Positions 10,301-19,690 of a stretch of 22,713 nt of DNA are shown here, one piece after another. A program made the translations under genes and the position numbers. The notes below the pieces were generated by a model. The model saw nothing but the letters and a program-made list of their open reading frames with translations. It made no database searches and had not been told where the DNA came from. The stretch's first letter is position 1. Every line of letters begins with the position of its first letter. The stretch spans positions 1-22,713 of the forward strand of contig NGBS01000665.1 of NCBI GenBank assembly GCA_002245135.1. The letters run 5' to 3'. The stretch is from Proteromonas lacertae. Taxonomy: Eukaryota; Sar; Bigyra; Opalinata; Proteromonadidae.

Positions 10301-12516
10301 TTTTCTATATCATTCTCTATATATGCTAATTCTATAAAAAATATATATATTCAATAATCATATACTCTTTCCTGTCAAAACTGATCCATTAATCATATCC
10401 ACATTAAGATCAGACTTATCAGTAAACTTTCCTTTTACTTTAATAGATAAAGAATCAGGTGAATATAAAACTGTGATGTTACTTACTATTTTATAATATA
10501 TAATGTAACAAATATACGTAATCTGCTTTTATCATTCCCAGGACAATGTGATGGAGGAGATATCGGATCATTACACTTTGTAAACACCAATGAAACATTA
10601 TCATTATTTTTACATTCTCCACTTTTATCTAATTGCAAAGTCAAAGAATATAAACTACCTTTTGTTAAATCAGTAGGATCTACTTCTTCAATTAAATCGA
10701 CAGTATAAATAATATATCTATTTTCGTCTTCAATTTGAGCTACAACAATATCATTACTTACAAAATAAGTTGTTGAATGATCATACTGAAATCTAAACAC
10801 TATAAAATTATTGACAGTAAAATCACATGCACTACCATTATTATACCTGTCTAAATCATTATAAGAAATATTTGGATCTATCAAGTTGTTTATTATTTTA
10901 TCAGCATTGTTGATATTTCCAATAACTACTCCACTATCATATATATATTCCACTTCTATTTGTTTTTCTATATATATATATATATTTATAATGAAATACT
11001 TATATCATATTTTTCGTTATCACAATATGAAGGGGAAGAAGACGTAAAATTACATTGATTAAATACTTTATTATCAGTATTACACTCTCCACTTGATTCT
11101 GATATGAATTCTAATGCATAATGACTTATTAAAGAGGTGATAGTTTTTGAGATTGATGTCTTTTGTTTAACTGAGTAAACTACATAATTGTATAAGTTCT
11201 TTTCATGATATATTATAGTCTTGTCGCTTATTGTATAGCTTATATTTGTCAACTCTTCATATAAATATATAGTTTTATTTAACCTTACAATTGTATTATT
11301 TGGAACAGTATAATCATATAATTTACAAAAACTATTATTTAGGTATTTATTTAATTTAGATTTTTGTAGTTCTATTGATAAAATAAGGATAGTTTATTAT
11401 ACGCACATCAGTAACTGATAACTGTTGTGTATTGCTACCAACGATTATTGTATTTTCATCAATAAATTTTCCAGAAACTTGAATAGCAATAGAGTAAAAA
11501 TAATATATATTTAATATCTTTACTATTTTTATTATAAAATACTATTGTATATATATTATACTTATTTTATTATCATCTTTAGGACAGAATGATGGTGGAG
11601 AAACTGTATCATTACATTTCGTAAATATCAAGGATTCATTACCGTCACTTTTGCATTCTCCACTTCTATCAGACAATAATGTCAACATAAATAAACTCCC
11701 TTTTGATAAGTCATTAGGATCTGCTAATTTTTTATCTGTTGAATAGACAATATAGTTATAACCACTTTGTGCTATACCAACAACTACATCCTCATCCACA
11801 TAGTAGGTAAGACCATCATAATCGAATGTAATAACTGCATCAACGGGTACAGTAGTATCTGCTGTTTCACAATATGTACCATTTATATATCTTTCAATGT
11901 CATGTTTTGTAGATGTCAATTCTATAAGAATATATAATAAAATGCAAATATACTGTCGCCTGATAAAACTAATTCACTATTCTTGACATATTCAAATACA
12001 TTTTCAGGATCAACATATTCACCTGTAATATTTATTGAATCATTTGATTCATATACAATTGTTAAAGATTTTACTATATATCATAAAAATATAATAATAA
12101 AGTTTATACATGTTGTATATTCATCTTCAGGACAAATGTATAAATTAGCACCATTGTTGCAATTCTTATGAACAATTTTATTGGTATAAGAACACTCACC
12201 ACTTTTATCTGTGTCTAATGAAAGCGAATATAAACTACCTTTAGTTAAATCATCTGCTTGTTGAGGCTTCTTTGTTGCTGAATATACCGTAAATGTTTTA
12301 CTGTTATAAAAATGTACAATTACAGCCGTATCAGTGATAAGTATTTGCGTGTTGATTTCTACATAAAAATCATTAAAGTATTTCGTAAATGCAATTATAG
12401 TACCGTTTGGTACTGTCATATCAGTTTGTTCCATACCTGACACTGTGAAAATACTAGCTGATACTATTTTAGTAATATAACAGGGCTAATATACGCAATA
12501 GAATGATAATAATCAT
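7321..12516 (-). CDS. Large receptor-like protein: five tandem ectodomain modules, mucin stalk, TM helix, PH domain
   Basis: I do not recognise a named family. The protein is about 1,620 residues. Exon 1 (12495-12516) plus exon 2 encodes a signal peptide, MIIIILLLSASIFTVSG. Five modules of about 150 residues follow, sharing a YxNGxxC-like start, a central YxVYS strand, a SLYxLxLxxDKSGECKxD core, a FxKCN pair and PPSxCP. A sixth copy keeps only the YLNGSFCKVYEYT start and leads into a Thr/Pro/Ser stalk (9435-9770). After further Cys-containing juxtamembrane sequence comes one membrane helix (CWWVILIICIGCVLLIGIIG, about 7980-8050). The cytoplasmic tail of about 210 residues holds a PH domain (EGYLLKEG, WQRRYFVLYF, final WVECLRDF). 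All ten introns (28-38 bp) are phase 1. No frame break is present. Many N-glycosylation sequons support a surface location. A role in recognition or adhesion with phosphoinositide-linked signalling is inference. Confidence 0.85.
9435..9770 (-). repeat. Mucin-like Thr/Ser/Pro/Glu stalk
   Basis: Repeated TTTPE / TTPET units with Ser-rich blocks form a stalk of about 110 residues between the modules and the juxtamembrane region. Such stretches are commonly O-glycosylated. The opposite-strand reading of this repeat is not a gene. Confidence 0.85.
9780..10331 (-). repeat. Ectodomain module 5 plus partial sixth start
   Basis: It starts LAYIENDIEKYKNVTFC and contains SLYHLHLESDKSGECKSD and FNKCSDESENSPSLCPKD. 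Its linker runs into ILDEYLNGSFCKVYEY, a truncated sixth module start, directly followed by the Thr-rich stalk. Confidence 0.8.
10332..10871 (-). repeat. Ectodomain module 4
   Basis: It starts NDLDRYNNGSACDF and contains LTKGSLYSLTLQLDKSGECK and FTKCNDPISPPSHCPGND, followed by a linker with KVKGKFTDKSD after an intron. Confidence 0.85.
10872..11371 (-). repeat. Ectodomain module 3 (divergent)
   Basis: It starts LQKSKLNKYLNNSFCKLYDY. The core is altered to ISESSGECNTDN, FNQCNFTSSSPSYC. The linker intron before module 4 is missing here, so modules 3 and 4 share an exon. Confidence 0.8.
11372..11921 (-). repeat. Ectodomain module 2
   Basis: It starts LTSTKHDIERYINGTYC and contains LSKGSLFMLTLLSDRSGECK, FTKCNDTVSPPSFCPKDD and, after an intron, a linker with QVSGKFIDENT. 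It is closest to modules 4 and 5 in the core motif. Confidence 0.85.
11922..12463 (-). repeat. Ectodomain module 1
   Basis: First of five related modules of the receptor-like gene. It contains LTKGSLYSLSLDTDKSGEC and a CPEDE end, then a linker exon ending VLSGD before an intron. It lacks the N-terminal YxNGxxC Cys seen in later modules. Confidence 0.8.
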
Positions 12517-13054
12517 TATAATCATCTACCAATCATATTATTTTGTTATTCTAACCAATCAAATGCATTAATTCAACCATAACGACATAATCAGTTATTT
12601 GTGATGTTTCATACCTAATGCATATTCACCGCTAAAAAACATATTAATACAACATTTACACTTATTATGCACTTCAGTACCTTTCCTTATTGTAACAGTC
12701 TTTCATCATAATCTTACAATCAGTAAAAAATAAAGGGACAATTTATAATCTAATATAATAATCTAATATAGAATATTTTATATATTCTTCATATTTAATT
12801 TACTTCATGTAATCTACTTTTCGAACAAACTTCAACGAAAAAAACATCATATATACTTTTAAATAAATAAATATACCAAATGTTATACAACACACAATTT
12901 TCTTTCATGGTTGTTTGATTTGCTATTAATTTTGAATGTTCGTAACTAAAACTATAGCAACTACAAATAAATATGGGTGGCATTAATTTACTTACGCTTG
13001 ACGCTTTTAAATTGAAAAAGATGAATTAAATATGTTCAACAAATAAAAATTGTG
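12517..13054. other. Intergenic region upstream of the receptor gene
   Basis: About 540 bp, AT-rich. Close to the receptor start, on its coding strand, GATTGGT occurs twice (about 15 and 45 bp before the ATG), resembling inverted CCAAT boxes. I see no gene, RNA or repeat in the rest. Confidence 0.4.
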
Positions 13055-13407
13055 TATAAAAACTTATCATTGCAATTATTGTAATAAAACATTTGCTAAT
13101 GACAGTGGTAGAATAATCCATCAAAGAACACATACACATGAGAAACCATACGTTTGTTCAATATGTAATAAATGTTTTACAACTTCAAGTATATTGAATC
13201 AACACATGTTAACTCATAATGTATAATAATCATACTATTTTATATGTATATAGAATGCTTTTCCATTTAGTTGTAGATATGAAGGATGTGATAAACGTTT
13301 CAGAACTCGTAGAATGTTAGAACCACATGAAAGATGTCATACAAAAGAATTATCTCCACATGTTTGTGATGTAAAAGACTGTGATGTAAAAGCTCATTTA
13401 AAAATAC

Positions 13408-13423
13408 CAGGGTTGTATAAATC
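13408..13423 (+). repeat. Left terminal inverted repeat of the MITE
   Basis: CAGGGTTGTATAAATC, an exact reverse complement of 14224-14239. Confidence 0.9.
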
Positions 13424-14223
13424 GGTCTGCGTATGGATATCTGGCTGAAACTATCTGTTGGTCAAAATCTTTTTTTGTTGCTATTTATAGCATATAAATT
13501 ACTATAAAATACAGGATACTACTTTGTCCTTATATTTTGCTTTTAAATTTTGAGTTACTATTCTCATATAAAACATTAATTATATAATATCTAAATCTCT
13601 TTTTTAATTCTAATATTTATTTCTGAGCAATAAGCAGTAATTTACTACTGTTTTTATGACATATATTCTTCTAAATCCACTAAAATTTAAACTAATATCA
13701 ATTACCATATTCCTCTTCTATTTTCACTTCTTAATAAAAATTTATCGATATCTCCTTTTATTATTCAATATAACCTGACATAGACAAACTTGACTAAACA
13801 CACCTCTACAACTGTTTCTAACATTATCAGAAGTTAAGTAAAGTAGCATAAATAGTATTGATATCACAACAATTCACTCTAAATGATTGTAAGTATGAAA
13901 ATATATAAATACAATAAAATACATTTTTATCAAGCCAAAAAGTTTGTCATTTTTCTTTCAATTTTTAATATCATTCTAAACCATATATAACATAATAGTA
14001 TTACTCATTGGAAAGTATATAATTAAATTACAAGAATTGTAAAAACTCATCAACCGTCTGTTAATTCGAATTTTTATAAGCTTAATATTTTGTTCATGTA
14101 CATGATTTTATGATTAGAAACACATAATACAATAGAGGCCAGCTAATAGTTACTTGAGTTTACTATCGGTCAGTGTAATTGTGAAAATCTACATCAGATA
14201 GGTTTTACCGAAAGGTCATGACA

Positions 14224-14239
14224 GATTTATACAACCCTG
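14224..14239 (-). repeat. Right terminal inverted repeat of the MITE
   Basis: GATTTATACAACCCTG, an exact reverse complement of 13408-13423. Confidence 0.9.
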
Positions 14240-14398
14240 GAAAATAAATACATTAATTCCTTATTCAACAAATATATTTCAAAAAGCGAGAATTTAATGT
14301 GATTAATTTTTATATTTTATTGTTCCTTTTTGGTTTTATAAAAAATAAGAAGAAAAGTATAAAGAAAAGAAAACATAAATTCATTTTATAAAGATTTG

Positions 14399-17388
14399 TT
14401 ATTCTTTTACCATAATTTCTTCCTTCTTTCCTTTTCCATCCACCATTTCATCGTCATCACCCAAATCAAGTTCATCATAATCAACTTCTTCTTCTTCTTC
14501 TTCCTCTCCTTCCTCCTCCTCTTCTTCTTCTTCAACCTCTTCTTCTTCTCCTTCCTCCACTTCTTCCTCATGTTCTTCTTCTTCTTCTGGTACTTTCTCT
14601 TGTTGTTGTTGTTCTTCTTCTTTTTCTTCTTTATTAGCACATTGTACATCATTTTGTTTTACTTCTTCTTCATTATTATTATTATTATCAGAGTTTGATT
14701 TACTCTTCTTTCCTTTCTTATGTGAATTCTTCTGCTTTTCTTCCTCTTCTTCTTTATGTGCATATAAATTATTCTGTTTCACTTCTTCTTCAAATATTTT
14801 CTTTTCTTTATAACTCTTCGCTACATAATGATCATGAATTATATTATAGAAAAATTCACTATATTTACTTACTTTAACAGCTGAATTAATTGTCATGTTA
14901 AAGAATATGAATGTCCAATCATTATCTTTTATTCTTTTTCCATCACATGTTAATGATTTAAGGTTAACTAAATACTCAGCATTATCACTGGATGGTTTGG
15001 AGAATAACTTTCTTAATTGCGGTTTGGGCAGATCTAAGTTTCTTAAAGTGTCTAACATATAGAAATGTTTAGATAATATTAAGATATTATCACCAGTAAG
15101 TGGACATTCTATTTTAAAAAGAAAGAGTAATTAAAAATTATACGTCTAAAATCCATTATATTTTTATGAATAATTCCATCATAAAACTTTCTCTTTATTT
15201 CAGACACTAACTCATTTAATGGATATTTATCTTTCAATTGTGGTTTTAATAAATAACCTCTTATCAATAAGAAATAACTTTCATTCTGTAAATAAGTAGA
15301 AGCAACATTCTTTTGTGGGAATTCGTCATATATATGTTTGAATAACTTCTCGTTATCAGGAATTGACTCTAAGATATCTTTACTGATTTTCATTTTCTTA
15401 TCCAATAAAACATACACTTTATCAATTACTATACATGCGATAAATGTTATAATATATATATACAATATTCTGTAATATCATCTTGTAACGATTCAATTTC
15501 AAAATATTCTCTCAAATCTATTTTGACTAATTCTTCATTATATTCTTCTATTGAAATTGGATAAATAAATAAATTATACTTTTCATTTCTTCTACTTCTC
15601 TCAAGAATGACAATCTCATCAATTGATATGGTATTTTTTCTTCAATATAATGGTGAACAATTCCTTCTTTTAATGTCTTTTTATTTATATCAATTTCATT
15701 TAACGCTTCACATTTTAACAACATCTTCTTATCCACTTTACTCCAATCTATATATTCACAAATCTCTCTGAATTGTTTCTTAAAGTAAATATTCACTTTT
15801 CCATTCTTTTCTGATTCATTATAATAGAACAACATTTGATTAGCAAATGTATTTTCACTTGTTAAATATAAAACAGGTGTTTTAACCATCTTTGTAAGTG
15901 AGTCTATTGAATAATTTAATATGATATCATCTTTAAATAAATAATTATTGTTGGATGATATATAAGATTGGACTTCTAAATCCAAAACTTTTTTACTCTT
16001 TTGTTCAAGATAGTCATTATTATTGAAATAAACATCAATGGATTTATAATCTAAATTATTCACAAAATATCTATTTTCATATTATTAATATATATATATA
16101 TATATACTCTTTACATTGTTTGAATAATGAATAATCTTTAATTAAATAACTTGTTATCAACAAATCACCAATATTACTACTATCTACTTCTACATCACCA
16201 TATCCATAATAAACCATTAACATCTTAAATCCATTCACTGTAATTCCATCTGATAAATAAATAGTTGATTTCTTATCAAATGCATTGCCTATTAAGGTAT
16301 TTATATAGTTATTTTGTTGGTATAATAATATATTCTTCACACTTTTTATCTCAGTTTGACCTACTTTGAATGTTATATCTCCATATCCTTTACTCACTAA
16401 GTCATTGATTATTCCTCCATGCGGTGGAGTTAACTTAATGTAAGTAGAATCTAATAATAATAATAATATAATATTAATATACATGATTTGGGTTGAACTG
16501 AAATATTATTATTTCTTCTTATATTATCTTTGTTATTCCAAAAATCATCCTTCTTTAAGAATTTTACTGCATTACTCTTTATTAATACACTTTTTTTAGC
16601 TTCATACCAATTAATAGAGTCTTTCACACCCAAAAACCAGTCTTTAAAAGCTTCCAATAATTCACATCTTTCTTTCTTATTTTGCATTTGTAAAATCTCA
16701 TTCTCAGTAAAGTTATAAAACTTGAGCAATTGATTGGCTAAGAATAATTCTCTTGGTACACTTAATAATGAAAAGGAAAGAATGAATTTTACTGCTCCTG
16801 GCGTTAATTTTTGAAGATTTTCTAATAATCAATATAAATAGTTAAATTATACTGTCACTGAGTATGTACATGGTATTGTTTTGTACAAATTCAGCTATAA
16901 TTGGCTCAATTTCGTCTATTACTATTTTTGGGAAATTATCTCTATAATCGATGAAATCACTGATTATATCTACATCAACATTGGATTTTATATAACTATA
17001 TACATAAGATAAATTAAATATACGCTTTACATTTCATAGATAACTCAACATCTTCTAAATATAAACTATCCAAGTAAATAGGAATAGCATTTTCAGATGA
17101 TAGTTTTAGGGTAGCATAACCATAATATTTCAACATATTCTCAAAACCATCGAAAAGAGTATTCTGAGACAATTCTAAAACATCTTTACCATTAAGTCCA
17201 TTAATAAGCTGTCTGAATTTTTCACTACGAGTCTCTAATAAATTCTGAGGTAATTCTATTATCACACCATCACATTGAACTTTTAGATCAGCAAGATTTA
17301 CACTGTTAATTCCTAAAAACAGTCTACAGATGAAATACATTTTATACCCTTCTTGAGGTGGATTTTTGTGAATTATTGAAGACTCCAT
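14399..17388 (-). CDS. Double BTB-BACK protein with acidic C-terminal tail
   Basis: BTB proteins usually act as dimerising adaptors, often for cullin-3 ubiquitin ligases; the role here is inferred. Seven introns of about 28-35 bp give one frame of about 920 residues from the ATG at 17388. BTB domain 1 is recognised by DLKVQCDGVIIELPQNLLET and GFENMLKYYGYATLKLSS. A BACK-like helical region follows (PGAVKFILSFSLLSVPREL, LLEAFKDWFLG). BTB domain 2 repeats the pattern (GYGDITFKVGQTEIKSVKNI, GFKMLMVYYGYGDVEVDSS), again followed by BACK-like helices. The shared FxxMLxxYYGY motif shows an internal duplication. The last exon has a long Glu-rich, partly Lys-rich tail (about 14400-14790) ending MVDGKGKKEEIMVKE. 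There is no frame break. No Kelch repeats are present, but a Kelch-RING gene starts 207 bp away in the divergent direction. Confidence 0.82.
14470..14790 (-). repeat. Glu-rich low-complexity coding tract
   Basis: GAA/GAG runs encode an acidic tail of about 105 residues in the BTB-BACK gene. The plus-strand reading is an F/L-rich shadow frame with no independent support. Confidence 0.9.
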
Positions 17389-17595
17389 TCAACTGATTTA
17401 AAAAAAAAACTGTGTAAACGGATCTATTTTTGAAACATCAATTTTGTTATTGAGTAGTTTAATTGATGTTATGGCCTGTTGTTGTTAGATGATCCTACAT
17501 ATATAATACATATAAAAGTATTAAAGAATAATCAAAAGAATGTAAAAAACATATTTTTATTTTTCAAACCTTTGGCTTGATTTTTCATAACAAGA
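17389..17595. promoter_or_regulatory. Divergent promoter between BTB-BACK and Kelch-RING genes
   Basis: This region has a perfect 10-bp inverted repeat, AACATCAATT (17434-17443) and AATTGATGTT (17461-17470), with 17 bp between the arms. It also has the element TTTCAAACCTTTGGCTTGA at 17562-17580, 15 bp before the Kelch ATG and similar to 4912-4929. The inverted repeat could bind a dimeric factor or form a hairpin; no function is shown. Confidence 0.4.
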
Positions 17596-19528
17596 ATGAA
17601 TTATACCTACGAATGTCGTAATGTTATGACTAAAGGAATACCACCAGAGAAAAGATGGGGTGCAACTTTAACTGCTGTTGGGGATAAAGTTATATTATTT
17701 GGAGGGTATGCTTGTTCTTTTTACATAAATAGGTCTATGGGTAAGTCAGGGTTTTATGATGAAATTTGTTATATTAATCCTTCAGAAATGGAATGGACTA
17801 GATTAAAATTTCAATCAATCGAAAGATCAAACCATGTAGCACTTCCAGTTTCTGTATTTGATAAAACTGGTACTAAGATTAGTAGAATTTTAATGATAAA
17901 TGGTGGAAGTAAAAATAAAGAATTTTATAATAATACTTATTGGTTTGATACTTTTACATATACATTCTTAAATATAATGGAATATAAACCAGAAAATATG
18001 CCAGAACCTCGTAGATATCATGCATGCAGTTATATTCACGATTGTAGTAGAATAATCTTCTTTGGAGGTGAAACTAAACAAGGAGTTGATAATAGAGTTT
18101 ATATTTTAGATATCAGCCAATTTTATACAAATATAGTCACATGGGAAAAGAGTATATTACATAAAGACTCCGTTATTGTACCACCATTGAAATTTGCTAC
18201 TTTAACATATCATCCGTATATATATATCGAAATATTATAATTTTTAATATATTATAGTTTAACTGGTGTAGCTATTCTATTCGGAGGAACAAGTCAAGAA
18301 TATCAAAATAACAATATGATCTATATCTATTATAGAATAACTAATCTAATATGCAATGGCACGTGGGTTTTGCCACAATTAACTGGTTATGACTTTCATA
18401 ATATCAAAGGTAGATGGGGACATAGTGCTGATATGATAAACAATACATTATTTATATACGGTGGAATGATTAATTATAATGATAATGTAGAGGAAGCGAA
18501 AGATTGTAATACTTTATTATGTATTGAATTAATTGATTATCCTGGCAGAATTCCAACTTCTACTAGTTTTGTATTACAAATATCAATTCCTTTTGATACA
18601 GGATGTATATTGATTATTATTTTATTTTTATTATTTGAAATTAGTTGTTCCATTACCTCCACCTACTCGTAAACATTGCACTGCGCTAGTCGGAAATAGT
18701 ATTTATGTTTTTGGTGGTTATGATGGTAAATATTTTTATAATTCATTTAAATTGATTAATCTTGGAATAGAAGATGAAACACAAAATGAACTGAAACAAT
18801 ATTGTAATAGATATGGAATATCTGAAAGTACTTATATTACATTAAGACAAAATAGAGTTTCATTAGCTTCATTACCTTATTTATTAGATAGAGATTATAT
18901 AAATATGAATATAAATGTAGATGAGATTAATAAATTAAGATTGAATTCGAAAGTCCTTATGTGTTATGAAAGTAACCCATTATTGCTACTTAACTATAAT
19001 ATTATTCTAGAACATATCATAGATAATCTCAATTTCACTGATTCTTCTGTTGATTTTGATAAACCCATTAATATTGCAAAGAAAATAGTTACAAGCGGTA
19101 AAATATTGTCAATTGATACATATGAGAAGGGTATGAAGGATAAAACGAAAGATCCTAATGAAACTTCTGTTTTAGAAGAAAAAATGAAATTAGTTGATAT
19201 TAAGAATAATGAATTGGAGAATAAAATCAATAAATTAAAAGAAGAAGTTGATAATGTAATAGATAATAATTTATGTAATGTATAAGTATTATATTATAAT
19301 CAATAGATGTGTAAGAAGCAGCATAAAAATGTGTTGTTTATGCCATGTAAGTGTTTTCTTTACTGTAAAGAATGTAGTGAAAAAATCATGTCTCAAAAGG
19401 TATATATATATGTATATGAAATACACAGTAATTGCTATGATATTATATTCTATAAATTCTATTTTCCATAGGTTTGTCCAAATTGTAATAAGAGAATTAA
19501 AAATCATCACATAGTCTATACAGAATAG
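17596..19528 (+). CDS. Kelch-repeat protein with C-terminal RING finger
   Basis: A candidate E3 ubiquitin ligase with a Kelch beta-propeller for substrate binding. The protein is about 583 residues from five exons; introns are at 18216-18257, 18605-18644, 19280-19306 and 19400-19471. Kelch blades are visible as RWGATLTAVGDKVILFGGYA, then RRYHACSYIHDCSRIIFFGG, AILFGGTSQEYQNN, RWGHSADMINNTLFIYGG and RKHCTALVGNSIYVFGGYDG. A helical region with a predicted coiled coil (EEKMKLVDIKNNELENKINK) leads to the RING: LCNMCKKQHKNVLFMPCKCF, then LYCKECSEKIM, then CPNCNKRI. The RING resembles the IAP-type C3HC4, but the usual His in PCxHxxxC is Cys. The RING is only revealed by splicing out the last two introns, and the frame is intact. 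It is divergently paired with the BTB-BACK gene. Confidence 0.9.
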
Positions 19529-19690
19529 ATTTAGATTACAAAAGAATAAATACTATTCAATATTTTGTGTTTTTATTTGTATTATTTTTGAGATTCTAAT
19601 CAAAATTCAATACACATGTTTAAAAAGAATTTTGAAGAATTATTAAGAACTCTCATTTCATCTTCATAATTCTATTCTATTTCAAGTCAA

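Larger units (their letters stand above)
13408..14239. mobile_element. Non-autonomous hAT-like DNA transposon (MITE), 832 bp
   Basis: The ends form a perfect 16-bp terminal inverted repeat, CAGGGTTGTATAAATC (left 13408-13423, right 14224-14239 reversed). It is flanked by an 8-bp target-site duplication: AAAAATAC on the left (13400-13407) and GAAAATAA on the right (14240-14247). Both differ by one base from the empty site GAAAATAC preserved in the parent gene at 7153-7160. An 8-bp duplication and a CAGGG-type terminus are typical of the hAT superfamily. There is no open reading frame of transposase size inside, so it would need an enzyme from elsewhere. Confidence 0.88.
13055..14324 (+). pseudogene. 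Partial duplicate of the C2H2 zinc-finger gene, interrupted by a MITE
   Basis: 13063-13383 is identical, by eye, to 6699-7019 over 321 bp. It includes the intron, so this is a DNA-level copy and not a retrocopy. It starts inside finger 2. A deletion of about 126 bp (parent 7020-7145, removing most of fingers 5 and 6) follows, with a short filler (ATGTAAAAG) that repeats sequence found just upstream. The parent sequence then resumes at CTCATTT and is split by a transposon at 13408-14239. The remainder (14240-14324) matches the parent's last codons, stop and 3' flank to about 7237, with a few mismatches. With no promoter, no start and lost fingers it is not expected to make a working factor. 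Confidence 0.9.

Noticed and set aside
7321-12443. Six or seven separate small genes on the minus strand
   Set aside because: Each boundary is a short GTAT...AG intron of the same phase that joins continuous repeated modules. Only one signal peptide and one membrane helix exist.
9435-12463. CRISPR or nucleotide tandem array
   Set aside because: The repeats are at protein level, diverged and about 500 bp long, with no short identical repeats and spacers.
12795-12983. Possible small gene of 62 codons on the minus strand
   Set aside because: There are no recognisable features, the codon use is that of background, and no splice continuation is found.
13424-14223. Degraded transposase inside the MITE
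   Set aside because: No frame of useful length or hAT-like motif is visible on either strand.
13055-14324. Retrocopy of the zinc-finger gene
   Set aside because: The copy retains the intron between fingers 3 and 4 and has no poly-A tail, so it is a DNA-level duplicate.
14396-14698. F/L-rich open frame on the plus strand
   Set aside because: It is the reverse reading of the Glu-rich tail of the BTB-BACK gene, which is supported by a long spliced frame.
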